Of a stretch of DNA of 64,000 nucleotides, positions 7,167-15,432 are shown in pieces. Source of the stretch: Nocardia exalbida NBRC 100660 (GTDB lineage: Bacteria; Actinomycetota; Actinomycetes; Mycobacteriales; Mycobacteriaceae); assembly GCF_000308575.1 (NCBI RefSeq), contig NZ_BAFZ01000089.1, forward strand, positions 218,358 through 282,357, given 5' to 3'. Positions within the stretch are counted from its first letter, which is position 1; the number at the start of each line of letters is the position of its first letter. Under the pieces are notes generated by a model. The model had not been told where the DNA came from, made no database searches, and saw nothing but the letters and a program-made list of their open reading frames with translations. The position numbers were made by a program, and so were the translations under genes.

Positions 7167-7712
7167 ATGACTGAGAACCGGAAGATCAGCACCCGCGCCC
7201 TCGGCTTCGCCGCCATCACCGGCGCACTTGTTGCCGTCCCGTTCGCATTCTCCACCGCTTCCGCCTCCGCGGCGTCCCACAACTGGGACGGCGTCGCACA
7301 GTGCGAGAGCGGTGGCAACTGGGGGATCAACACCGGAAACGGCTACTACGGCGGCCTGCAGTTCTCGCAGAGCACCTGGGCCGCCAACGGCGGCAGGGGC
7401 TCGGCGCACAACGCGAGCAAGGAAGAGCAGATCCGGGTGGCGGAGAACGTGCTCGCCACCCAGGGCGCCGGCGCGTGGCCGGTGTGCGGCCAGTACCTGC
7501 GCCAGGGCACCTCCGAGCCCGAGCCCCTCGTCGAGGCCGAGGAACTGCCCGCCGTGCCCGAGCCCGCCCAGCCTGCCGTCGGCGCCGCGCAGTCGGCGGC
7601 CGAGCAGGTCCGGTCCGCCGCGGACGAGCTCGCCGAGCAGTACGGCGTGAAGGACCAGTTCCAGCAGATCCTCAGCCAGAACAGCACGCTGATCGACGCT
7701 CTCGGTCGCTGA
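7167..7712 (+). CDS. Resuscitation-promoting factor (secreted muralytic enzyme)
   Basis: A 181-residue secreted protein. Residues 1-38 form a signal peptide with a Lys/Arg start and an Ala-rich end (ASASAAS). Residues 39-113 are the Rpf lysozyme-like domain: WDGVAQCESGGNW contains the catalytic glutamate, YYGGLQFSQSTWAANGG follows, and the two cysteines (QCESG and PVCGQ) form the family disulfide. The remaining 65 residues are Pro/Glu/Ala-rich and helical, with no LysM or G5 domain. Rpf proteins cleave peptidoglycan and promote regrowth of dormant cells. AGGGAGGG lies ten bases before the ATG. CRP-like sites and a structured leader upstream suggest nutrient-responsive control. Confidence 0.93.
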   Translation: MTENRKISTRALGFAAITGALVAVPFAFSTASASAASHNWDGVAQCESGGNWGINTGNGYYGGLQFSQSTWAANGGRGSAHNASKEEQIRVAENVLATQGAGAWPVCGQYLRQGTSEPEPLVEAEELPAVPEPAQPAVGAAQSAAEQVRSAADELAEQYGVKDQFQQILSQNSTLIDALGR

Positions 7713-7732
7713 CCCTCCCGCGTCACGAACGC

Positions 7733-7768
7733 GAAGACGCCGCCATCGTGAACGATGGCGGCGTCTTC
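7733..7768. terminator. Bidirectional intrinsic terminator
   Basis: A 16-bp perfect inverted repeat, GAAGACGCCGCCATCG with its complement, around a TGAA loop. It lies between the convergent rpf and UPF0182 genes. Confidence 0.85.
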
Positions 7769-7800
7769 GGTGTTCAGGGCTGTTCGGACGGCGTCGCTAT

Positions 7801-10800
7801 TCAGCGACCGGCGTCCTGGTACGCCTTGACGGCGGCTTCCAGCTCGTCCAGTGCCCGGCCGAACTCTTGGAAGTTCCCGCTGCGCATGGCATTTCGCACA
7901 TTCTCGATCTTCCGGTTGAGCTCGGCGGCCGCGGCGTCCTTTGCGGGGGACGATCCGGGCGCGGGCGGCGAGACCGATGCGGGCGGCGGCGTCGCGGCGG
8001 TGCCGGTCCCGTTGTTGCCCTGATCGGCGGGCGGCGGAACGGTGCCCGGCTTGGGCCTGGTGCCCGAGTCACCGCCGAACGGCGTCGCCAACGCGCCCGC
8101 ACCGGGGATGACCTGGTTCAGCGCGTCCGCCAATGTCGAGGCGTAGCCCACCTTGACGTTGCCCGCCTCGTCCCGATAGCTCACCAGCACGCGCAGCAGC
8201 TGCGGGAAGGTCGCCGTGTTCGGCCCGGTGTTGCGTTCGTTGTAGAACGGCTCCACATAGAGAATGCCGCCGTCCGCGACCGGCAAGGTCAGCAGATTGC
8301 CATATTTGATCTTGTTCGAATTCGACAGCAGCGTTTTCTCGCGCGATACGTCCGGCGAGGTCGTCATCCGGTTCTGCGTCTGCTGCGGACCCAATGTCTG
8401 TGTATCCGTGGGCAATCGAAGAATCGTGAATTTCCCGTAGCCGTCCGGATCGGAGCGCACCGAGATATACGCCGCGAGGTACGGGCGGTTGTAGCCGGTC
8501 ATCGCGCTGGTCAAATTGAACGTGGGCTTGTTCGTCTTCGAGTCGCCCAGCAGCACGTAATACGGCGGCTGATTGGCGGTGGTCCCGCCCTCGGTGGTCG
8601 GATCGGCGGGTACCGACCAGAAGGCGTTGTTGGTGAAGAACTCCCGGGGATCGTCCACGTGGTACTTCGACAGCATTTCGCGCTGGACCTTGAACAGATC
8701 CTCCGGATAGCGGAAGTGCGCCCGCAGTTCCGGCGAGATCTCGCTCTCCGGCTTCACCGCGCCGGGGAACACCCCGCGCCAGGCCTGCAGCACCGGATCC
8801 GACGAGTCCACCTCGTACAGGGTGACGCTGCCGTCGTACGCGTCGACCGTGGCCTTCACCGAGTTGCGGATGTAGCTGACCGACTTGCGCGGCAGCATGC
8901 GCCCGGTCTTCTTGTCGATGCTGTCCTCGACCGCGCCTTCCAGCTGGGTGTTCTGCGCGTACGGGTAGTTGTCCAGCGTGGTGTAGGCGTCCACGATCCA
9001 GACGATCCGTCCGTCCACCACCGCGGGGTAGGCGTTCCCGTCGGTGGTCAGCCAGGGCGCGACCTTCTGCACCCGCTCGCGCGGACTGCGGTTGAAGATG
9101 ATCTTCGAGTCGTCACCGATGGCCGAGGAGAACAGGATGTTGCGCTCGGCGTACTTGGCCGCGAAGGCCAACCGGTTGAACCAGTTGCCGATCGGCACGC
9201 CGCCCTTGCCGGTGTAGGTGAATTGCGCGGTGTCGGAGTCGTACTCGCGCGGACGCTGGCCGTCCATCGCGCCGACGATCGCGTAGTCCGGGTTCGCCTG
9301 CGAGATCAGCTCGCCGAAATACACCCGCGGCTGGTCCACCCTGATCCGCTGCTTGTCGGCGGGCGTGAACAGGTCGCTCACCATGAAGATCGGGTAACCG
9401 CCGTCGCCGCTGCCCCCGGCGGCGTTGGGATCGTCCGACGGCGGCTTGTTCACCCGGTTGGCGGGGGCGGCGACGAAGCCGTTGCCGTGCGTGTAGACGG
9501 TGTGCCGGTTGATCCAGTCGGTCTGGTTGCCGCTCAGCGCCGCGGGCGAGAGCTCCCTGGCGGCGACGATGTAGTCCTGCACGTCGCCGTCGAGGTTGTA
9601 GCGGTCGATGTCCAGCGACTCCGGGAAACCGTAGAAGTTCTTCAGCTGGCGCAGCTGAGTGAACGTGGGCGAGAGGATGTTCGGATCGAGCAACCTGGCG
9701 TTGCCGATGGTGGCGGCGTCCACCGGCACGTCGAGCGGGTTCTTGTTGCTCTCGCCCTTGTAGTCCTTGTAATCGATCCTGTCATCGGTGATGCCGAACG
9801 CCTGCCTGGTCGCGGCGATGTTGCGTTCGATGTACTCGCTCTCCTTGTCCGCGGCGTTGGGTCGCACGGAGAACTGCTCGACCACCAGCGGCCACACCGC
9901 GCCGACCAGGATCGAGGACAGCACCAGCAGCGCGGCGGCCATCGCGGGCACCCGCAGATCGCGCAGCACGATGCCGGCGAAGAAGGCCAGCGCGCAGATC
10001 ACCGCGATGGACAGCAGGATGAGCTTCGCGGGCAGAACCGCGTTGATGTCGGTGAACGAACCGCCGGTGAAGGTGGGCTCCTTGCGGCTGCTGGAGAGCA
10101 GTTCGTACCGGTCGAACCAGTACGCGATCGCCTTGAGCAGCACGAAGGTTCCGGCCAGCAGCGCGAGCTGGACTCGCGCGGCGCGGGTGAGCGTGCCCTC
10201 GCGACCGGTCAGACGCAATCCGCCGAAGACGTAGTGGGTGACCAGGCTGGCGAAGAACGCGATGACCACCGCGACGAAAAGCCAGTTCAGCACCATGCGG
10301 TAGAAGGGCAGGTCGAAGGCGTAGAAGCCGACGTCGAGGCCGAACTCCGGGTCCTTCTCGCCGAACGAACCGCCGTGCAGGAACAACTGCACCGTCACCC
10401 AGTTCGACTGCGCCACCAGGCCCGACAGCAGGCCGAGCAGCACCGGGATGCCGACGCCGAACAGCCGCAGCCTGCTCATCACGGTGGTGCGGTAGCGCGC
10501 GATCGGATCGTTCGGGCCCGCCACCGGCACGAACACCGGCCTGGATCGGTAGGCCAGCAGCAGCGCCAGCCAGACCACCAGTCCGACGAACGCCGCCACG
10601 ACGAGGAATAGCAGGACCCGGGTTCGCAACACCGTGAGATACACGTTGCGGAAACCGACCTCGCCGAACCACAGCCAATTCGTGTAGGTGTCCGTCAGCC
10701 GCGGCCCGAGCAGCAGCAATGCCGCCAGGACGATGGCTGCCACCAGCAGCACACGGCTGCGTCGGGACAGCGAAGGTAAGCCGGTGGGGGGCCGCATGCC

Positions 10801-10803
10801 CAC
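7801..10803 (-). CDS. UPF0182 family large membrane protein (Rv3193c-like)
   Basis: A 1000-residue protein. The first 320 residues hold about seven membrane helices, starting with LVAAIVLAALLLLGPRL. A large mostly soluble part follows, with conserved SLDIDRYNLDG and YGKFTILRLPTD segments, and the last 110 residues are Pro/Gly/Ala-rich with a final amphipathic helix. The function of UPF0182 is unknown; members are widespread in actinobacteria. GTG giving MGMRPPTG is preferred because GGAGAG is seven bases upstream and the known homologue begins the same way; ATG two codons later and TTG five codons earlier are alternatives. It is divergent from the PPA1309 gene, as in mycobacteria. Confidence 0.9.
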   Translation of the reverse strand: MGMRPPTGLPSLSRRSRVLLVAAIVLAALLLLGPRLTDTYTNWLWFGEVGFRNVYLTVLRTRVLLFLVVAAFVGLVVWLALLLAYRSRPVFVPVAGPNDPIARYRTTVMSRLRLFGVGIPVLLGLLSGLVAQSNWVTVQLFLHGGSFGEKDPEFGLDVGFYAFDLPFYRMVLNWLFVAVVIAFFASLVTHYVFGGLRLTGREGTLTRAARVQLALLAGTFVLLKAIAYWFDRYELLSSSRKEPTFTGGSFTDINAVLPAKLILLSIAVICALAFFAGIVLRDLRVPAMAAALLVLSSILVGAVWPLVVEQFSVRPNAADKESEYIERNIAATRQAFGITDDRIDYKDYKGESNKNPLDVPVDAATIGNARLLDPNILSPTFTQLRQLKNFYGFPESLDIDRYNLDGDVQDYIVAARELSPAALSGNQTDWINRHTVYTHGNGFVAAPANRVNKPPSDDPNAAGGSGDGGYPIFMVSDLFTPADKQRIRVDQPRVYFGELISQANPDYAIVGAMDGQRPREYDSDTAQFTYTGKGGVPIGNWFNRLAFAAKYAERNILFSSAIGDDSKIIFNRSPRERVQKVAPWLTTDGNAYPAVVDGRIVWIVDAYTTLDNYPYAQNTQLEGAVEDSIDKKTGRMLPRKSVSYIRNSVKATVDAYDGSVTLYEVDSSDPVLQAWRGVFPGAVKPESEISPELRAHFRYPEDLFKVQREMLSKYHVDDPREFFTNNAFWSVPADPTTEGGTTANQPPYYVLLGDSKTNKPTFNLTSAMTGYNRPYLAAYISVRSDPDGYGKFTILRLPTDTQTLGPQQTQNRMTTSPDVSREKTLLSNSNKIKYGNLLTLPVADGGILYVEPFYNERNTGPNTATFPQLLRVLVSYRDEAGNVKVGYASTLADALNQVIPGAGALATPFGGDSGTRPKPGTVPPPADQGNNGTGTAATPPPASVSPPAPGSSPAKDAAAAELNRKIENVRNAMRSGNFQEFGRALDELEAAVKAYQDAGR

Positions 10804-11013
10804 GATGCCACTCTCCAAGGTCCGGCGACGCTCGCACCGAGAGGCCCGGCCGATGCGCCGCAGTCCGATGTTGCGGGTGGTCCTTCCGGACCGTCCCGGC
10901 CCACTCTACGGAAATCGGACACCATGCAGCTGGCAGGGTTGCGCTTGCCGCGCCGGAGAAACCAACATGCGGGCTTCCGGCTGCCCCCGTCGGCGGTTTG
11001 GTTGGATGGTCGC

Positions 11014-11595
11014 GTGACCCCAGACCTGCACGCCGAACTCGTCCTTGCCCGATCCGTCCGGGAGGTGGCGGAATTCGTCGACGCCGAGGGGTGGGGCAAT
11101 CCCCCGCAGATGTTCGCCTTGGTGCCGACCGCGGACCTGGTCGCGGCGCAGCCCGAACTGGAGGAGCAACTCGACGAGGGCGACGAGCTGACGCCGGTCG
11201 CCCAGGAGGCTTTCCCGGACGACATCACCGGCGGCTCGATCGCCTTGGACGAGTTCCTGGCCACCACCAGCTGGCCTCCCGCCGTCCGCGGTTGCGTGCT
11301 GGTGCAGGAGATCGTGGTGCTCCCGCCGGACGCCGAGTCGACGCTCGACGACGCGCTCGCGCCGCTGCTGGCCGATCACGACGCCGCCGACGCGGCCGCG
11401 CGCGCCGCCGCCGAGGCGCACCCGGAGCGCAGGGAGGCCCGGTTGTTCGCCGCGGTGCTGCGCGACGGCGCGTCGCTGTGCCTGCTGCAGCTGCGCCCCG
11501 AGGACGACGCCGACGACTTCGGCGACCTCGACCTGCGCACCTATCCCAACCTGGCACCCAACCTGGTCGAGGCCCTGCACCATACGTTCGAGTGA
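11014..11595 (+). CDS. PPA1309-family conserved actinobacterial protein
   Basis: A 193-residue acidic cytosolic protein. Family features seen are EFVDAEGWGNPPQMFALVPTADL near the start, a central EIVVLPPDAE and the C-terminal RTYPNLAPNLVEALHHTF. No catalytic motif is evident and the family has no assigned function. The GTG start gives the usual N-terminus; upstream codons in frame look like divergent promoter DNA. It sits 210 bases from the start of the UPF0182 gene. Right after the stop begins a decayed copy of part of the DUF2342 gene. Confidence 0.8.
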   Translation: MTPDLHAELVLARSVREVAEFVDAEGWGNPPQMFALVPTADLVAAQPELEEQLDEGDELTPVAQEAFPDDITGGSIALDEFLATTSWPPAVRGCVLVQEIVVLPPDAESTLDDALAPLLADHDAADAAARAAAEAHPERREARLFAAVLRDGASLCLLQLRPEDDADDFGDLDLRTYPNLAPNLVEALHHTFE

Positions 11596-11596
11596 A

Positions 11597-11800
11597 CAAA
11601 CCCGGTCAGGCGCTCGACCGGCTCGCCGACAAGGCGCGCTGACTCCACGGACATCGAACGCCCGCTGGGACCACCGCCACAAGCGGCGCTGCTGCCCGCC
11701 GCAATCTCGGATGCGGGCCCGGTGCAGCCGGAGAGCGATAGCCTGCTGCTCCTTGCCGCACGGGAAGCCGCCCACGTGCCCTGCTACGCGCTCGCGGTGA
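11597..11800 (+). pseudogene. Decayed duplicate of an internal piece of the DUF2342 metalloprotease gene
   Basis: Nucleotide comparison with 13568-13775 shows clear colinear similarity. GGTCAGGCGCTCGACCGGCT matches GGCCAGGCGCTCGGCCAGCT, CCCGCTGGGACC recurs, GCGGCGCTGCTGCCCGC is identical, and GTGCAGCCGGAGAGCGA and GGGAAGCCGCCCACGTGCCC follow in order. Several substitutions and indels break the frame, including a TGA where the parent reads TGACCTCC out of frame. No start or ribosome site is present. It is a non-functional relic of a partial duplication of the gene lying 2 kb downstream. Confidence 0.8.
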
Positions 11801-11857
11801 ACACCCAGAGCGGGTCGCGTGGCTTCCGGCCGGGGTCACCTGCCTCGCGTCGCGACC

Positions 11858-12883
11858 TCAGCCGCAGCTGACCGGTTCCTTGCCGGTGTTGATCTCGTTC
11901 AGCGACTGCACCGCGCCGGTGAGGTTCTCGACGCGCACCAGCCGCAGGCCGTCCGGGGTCCGCTGCTTGGCCTCGTTGCAGTTGGCGGCCGGGACCAGGA
12001 AGGTCTCCGCGCCCGCCTCGCGCGCGGCCATCATCTTGTACTGGATGCCGCCGATCGGACCGACCTTGCCGTCCTGGTCGATGGTCCCGGTCCCCGCCAC
12101 GAACTTGCCGCCGTCCAGCTCGCCGGGGGAGAGCTTGTCGATCAGGGCCAGGCTGAACATCAGTCCCGCGGAGGGCCCGCCGATGTCGGCGAGATTGAAG
12201 GCGACCTGCACCGGCGGGCGGGCGCCCTCCCCCGGCGTCACGCCGAGGTAGCCCTTGGCCGGGTCGTCGGGGCGCGCGCCGAGGACGATCGTCGCGGTCT
12301 GCTCGGCGCTGTCGCGCCGGTACACCACGGTCAGCGTGCTGCCGGGCGCCTGGGACGCGACCGCGGTGACGACGTCCTTGGGCGCCGTCACGGGCGTGCC
12401 GTTGATGCTGATCAGCTCGTCGCCCGCGCGCAGCACATCGTGGGCGGGCCCGTCATCGGTCACCTTGCGCAGCAGCACCACCGTGGGCAGCCGAAGGTAA
12501 TGCAGCGCGGCGACCTCGGCGTTGCCCTCGGAGTCCTTGAAGTCCTCCTGGTTGGACTTGTCGATCTCCTCGCGCGAGACGCCCGGCGGGTAGACCTCCG
12601 AACGCGGCACCAGGCCGTGCTTGCCGCTGGCCCAGAAGCCGAACGCCTCGAAGATGCTCAGCCCGTCGCGCACCGACACCGTGGTCATGTTGAGATGGCC
12701 CGTGGTCGGATCGACTTCGGTGCCGCGCACGTCGACGACGTCCTTGCCGTCCACCTCGCCGAGGGTGTCGAAGGTGGGGCCGGGCCCGAGTGCGACGAAC
12801 GGCACAGTCAGCACACTGCCGACGACACCGAGCACGAGCACCGGGATCAGAGCGGCCACCAGGGTGAGGATCCGACGATTCAC
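11858..12883 (-). CDS. Membrane-anchored PDZ and Lon-like (S16) serine protease
   Basis: A 341-residue protein of the YlbL/Rv3194c family. Residues 5-28 form a single N-terminal membrane anchor. A PDZ domain occupies roughly 150-225 (AGDELISINGTPV). The C-terminal Lon protease domain shows the catalytic serine in IGGPSAGLMFSLAL and the lysine in PIGGIQYKMMAAREAG. The protease domain should lie outside the membrane and degrade or process exported proteins. The GTG start gives VNRRILTLVAAL; an upstream extension in frame is rich in Arg/Gly and looks non-coding. It is divergent from the DUF2342 gene. Confidence 0.9.
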   Translation of the reverse strand: MNRRILTLVAALIPVLVLGVVGSVLTVPFVALGPGPTFDTLGEVDGKDVVDVRGTEVDPTTGHLNMTTVSVRDGLSIFEAFGFWASGKHGLVPRSEVYPPGVSREEIDKSNQEDFKDSEGNAEVAALHYLRLPTVVLLRKVTDDGPAHDVLRAGDELISINGTPVTAPKDVVTAVASQAPGSTLTVVYRRDSAEQTATIVLGARPDDPAKGYLGVTPGEGARPPVQVAFNLADIGGPSAGLMFSLALIDKLSPGELDGGKFVAGTGTIDQDGKVGPIGGIQYKMMAAREAGAETFLVPAANCNEAKQRTPDGLRLVRVENLTGAVQSLNEINTGKEPVSCG

Positions 12884-13010
12884 CCGGACCACAGTAATGA
12901 CAGCAGGCGACGCGAGGCGCCGGAGGCGGTCATTTTCCCCGGGCGCGCCGCCCCCGGTTTCGCGCCGCGCGAACATCGGGACGCTGTGCTACGCGCGTAA
13001 CGTGAAGGGC

Positions 13011-14423
13011 ATGAACGACCTCCCCTTCGGATTCTCGAACCGCGACGACGACGATCGTAAGCGCGGTGACGAGCCGGGCGGTCCCGGTCCGAACGACCCG
13101 CTCGGTTTCGGTATCGGCGGGTCCGGCGCGGGCGGATTCGACCCGGCGCAACTCGGGCAGATGCTGACCTCGCTCGGCCAGATGCTCAGCGGCATGGGGC
13201 AACCCGGCTCGGCGCAGGCCGGGCCGGTGAATTACGACGTCGCCAAGCGGCTGGCCCGCCAGCAGCTCGGCTCGACCATCGCCCCCGTCTCCGCGGGCGC
13301 CGCGAGCGCGGTGGCCGATGCCGCGCATCTGGCCGAACTCTGGCTCGACAGCGCGACCACCCTGCCCGCGGGCGCCACCAGGACGGTCGCGTGGACCGCC
13401 AACGACTGGATCGAGCAGACCCTGCCCACCTGGCAACGCCTGTGCGACCCGGTGGCTCAGCAGATCTCGGGAATGTGGACTTCGGCGCTGCCCGAGGAGG
13501 CCAAGCAGTTCGCCGCGCCGATGGTCGGCATGCTGGCCCAGATGGGCGGCTTGGCCTTCGGCTCACAGCTCGGCCAGGCGCTCGGCCAGCTGGCCAAGGA
13601 GGTGTTGACCTCCACCGACATCGGACTCCCGCTGGGACCCACCGGCACCGCGGCGCTGCTGCCCGCGGCGATCTCGGAGTTCAGTGCGGGGCTGGAGCAG
13701 CCGGAGAGCGAGATCCTGGTGTTCCTCGCCGCCCGGGAAGCCGCCCACCAGCGACTGTTCGCCCATGTGCCGTGGCTGCGCCAGCAGGTACTCGGCGCGG
13801 TCGAGGACTACGCGCGCGGCATCCGGATGGACTTCTCCGCGCTGGAGCAGGCCGCGCAGGACATCGACCCGATGTCGCTGGCCGATCCCGCGAAGCTCGA
13901 GGAGATCCTCGCGCAGGGCACCTTCGAGCCGCAGACCACTCCCGAGCAGAAGCAGGCGCTGGAACGGCTGGAAACACTGCTGGCGCTCATCGAGGGCTGG
14001 GTGCAGGTAGTGGTCGCCGAGGCCGTCGGCGACCGGTTGCCCGGCGCGGGCGCGCTGGCCGAGACGCTGCGCAGGCGGCGCGCCACCGGCGGGCCCGCGG
14101 AGCAGACCTTCGCGACGCTGGTCGGCCTGGAATTGCGTCCGCGCAAGCTGCGCGAGGCAGCGGCGCTGTGGCGCAGGCTTACCAGCGATGCGGGCATGAC
14201 CGCGCGCGACCAGGTCTGGGCACACCCCGACCTGCTGCCGGACTCCGACGATCTGGACTCCCCCGCCGGCTTCATCGACTCGGTGATCGGCGGCGGCGCG
14301 GCCGTGTTCGACGATCCGCTCGCGCAACTGGCCGAAACCGAGGCGCGCGAGCAGGCCGCGCGCGAGCACAAGGATGACGACGCCGGGCCCGACCTGGGCA
14401 AACAGGGCGGCGAATCCGCCTGA
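13011..14423 (+). CDS. DUF2342 family zinc-dependent metalloprotease-like protein (Rv3195-like)
   Basis: A 470-residue cytosolic protein of the actinobacterial DUF2342 family, annotated elsewhere as putative zinc-dependent metalloproteases. Residues 1-70 are Gly/Pro/Asp-rich and disordered. The central helical region carries AAREAAHQRLFAHVPWL, with the two conserved histidines proposed as metal ligands. The C-terminus is charged and ends in Asp/Glu/Lys-rich sequence. ATG giving MNDLPFGF was chosen; a GTG nine bases upstream is possible and neither has an ideal ribosome site. Part of this gene (about 13568-13775) is duplicated in decayed form at 11597-11800. Activity has not been established for the family to my knowledge. 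Confidence 0.85.
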   Translation: MNDLPFGFSNRDDDDRKRGDEPGGPGPNDPLGFGIGGSGAGGFDPAQLGQMLTSLGQMLSGMGQPGSAQAGPVNYDVAKRLARQQLGSTIAPVSAGAASAVADAAHLAELWLDSATTLPAGATRTVAWTANDWIEQTLPTWQRLCDPVAQQISGMWTSALPEEAKQFAAPMVGMLAQMGGLAFGSQLGQALGQLAKEVLTSTDIGLPLGPTGTAALLPAAISEFSAGLEQPESEILVFLAAREAAHQRLFAHVPWLRQQVLGAVEDYARGIRMDFSALEQAAQDIDPMSLADPAKLEEILAQGTFEPQTTPEQKQALERLETLLALIEGWVQVVVAEAVGDRLPGAGALAETLRRRRATGGPAEQTFATLVGLELRPRKLREAAALWRRLTSDAGMTARDQVWAHPDLLPDSDDLDSPAGFIDSVIGGGAAVFDDPLAQLAETEAREQAAREHKDDDAGPDLGKQGGESA

Positions 14424-14508
14424 GCCGCCTTGTGGACGAAGCGAGATCCTGTGGATAACTGAGGATTTCGGAGCGAGCCGCGCACCCCGCGATCCGCATA
14501 CTGTTGAC

Positions 14509-15384
14509 ATGACAGCGATATGTCGTGGTCCTCGATTGCGCCCGAGGGTGACCGTGCTGGTCCGCCCGACCGGTGTGGTCCAACTCGGGTGCGATCCGGA
14601 AACCGCGGTGGTGCTCGGCCCGGAAGGCATGGACGCCGAGACGGTCCTCACTTTCCTCCGCCTGCTCGACGGTCTGCGCACCAAGCCGCAGATCATCTGG
14701 CGAGCCGGAGAATGCGGCATAGACGCCGAACGGGCTGTGGCATTGCTCATGCTGGTGGACGAGGCCGGGCTGCTGGACCACCCGCAGGACCGAGCCGGCC
14801 AGGTGCGCGCGGTGCGGGTGCACGGGCTCGGTCCGCTCTCGGACGCGGTATCGGCCGGGCTGCGCGCGCTCGGCGTGCAACCGAGCCGGTCCCGGGACTA
14901 TCCGTCCGGCACGGCGACGGTGCGGTCCTGGGGAGCGGACCTCGTCGTACTCGCCGACACGCTGATGCCCGATCCGCGGCTGGTGAGCGAATTGGTACTG
15001 CACCGCATTCCCCATCTGCAAATGCGCATCCGGGACAACAAGGGCGTCATAGGGCCTTTGGTGCTGCCCGGCGCGACCAGCTGCCTGCGTTGCGCGGACC
15101 TGATCCGCTCGCAGAACGACGCCGATTGGCCGCACCTGGCGGCCCAGCTGCTCGGCCGCGTCGGACACGCCTCCCCCGCCGGGATCGCGGCGACGACGGC
15201 GGTCGCCCTCGGCGAGCTGGAGGCGATCATCGCCTGCTCGGCGCGGCGCACGCCGGCCACCCTGGACGCGACTCTGGAACTGGATCTCGATTCACATGTC
15301 CTCGATCGGCGCAAGTGGGACCGCCATCCCGCATGCGCGTGTGCGCGCGTTTCCGCAGGCCTCGCGGCCGGAGCCCCGACGTGA
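14509..15384 (+). CDS. ThiF-like / TOMM leader-peptide-binding family protein (Rv3196-like)
   Basis: A 291-residue protein related to the E1/ThiF-like part of cyclodehydratases that act on thiazole/oxazole-modified peptides. The N-terminal 90 residues look like a winged-helix recognition domain. The middle contains a Rossmann-like segment (VRVHGLGPLSDAVSAGLRALG). Zinc ligands are probably CLRC and, near the end, CACAR. The adenylation residues of true E1 enzymes are not obvious. No YcaO partner or precursor peptide is visible nearby, so a role in peptide modification is unproven. It lies between the DUF2342 and ABC1 kinase genes, an order conserved in mycobacteria. Confidence 0.75.
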   Translation: MTAICRGPRLRPRVTVLVRPTGVVQLGCDPETAVVLGPEGMDAETVLTFLRLLDGLRTKPQIIWRAGECGIDAERAVALLMLVDEAGLLDHPQDRAGQVRAVRVHGLGPLSDAVSAGLRALGVQPSRSRDYPSGTATVRSWGADLVVLADTLMPDPRLVSELVLHRIPHLQMRIRDNKGVIGPLVLPGATSCLRCADLIRSQNDADWPHLAAQLLGRVGHASPAGIAATTAVALGELEAIIACSARRTPATLDATLELDLDSHVLDRRKWDRHPACACARVSAGLAAGAPT

Positions 15385-15432
15385 TCAAGATTGCCGTGGC
15401 AGATCGGCCGCTCCGTCCGCCATGATGGGTAC

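Noticed and set aside
7867..10611. Open frame of about 900 codons opposite the UPF0182 gene
   Set aside because: Antisense shadow with no family features; the minus-strand gene is clearly real.
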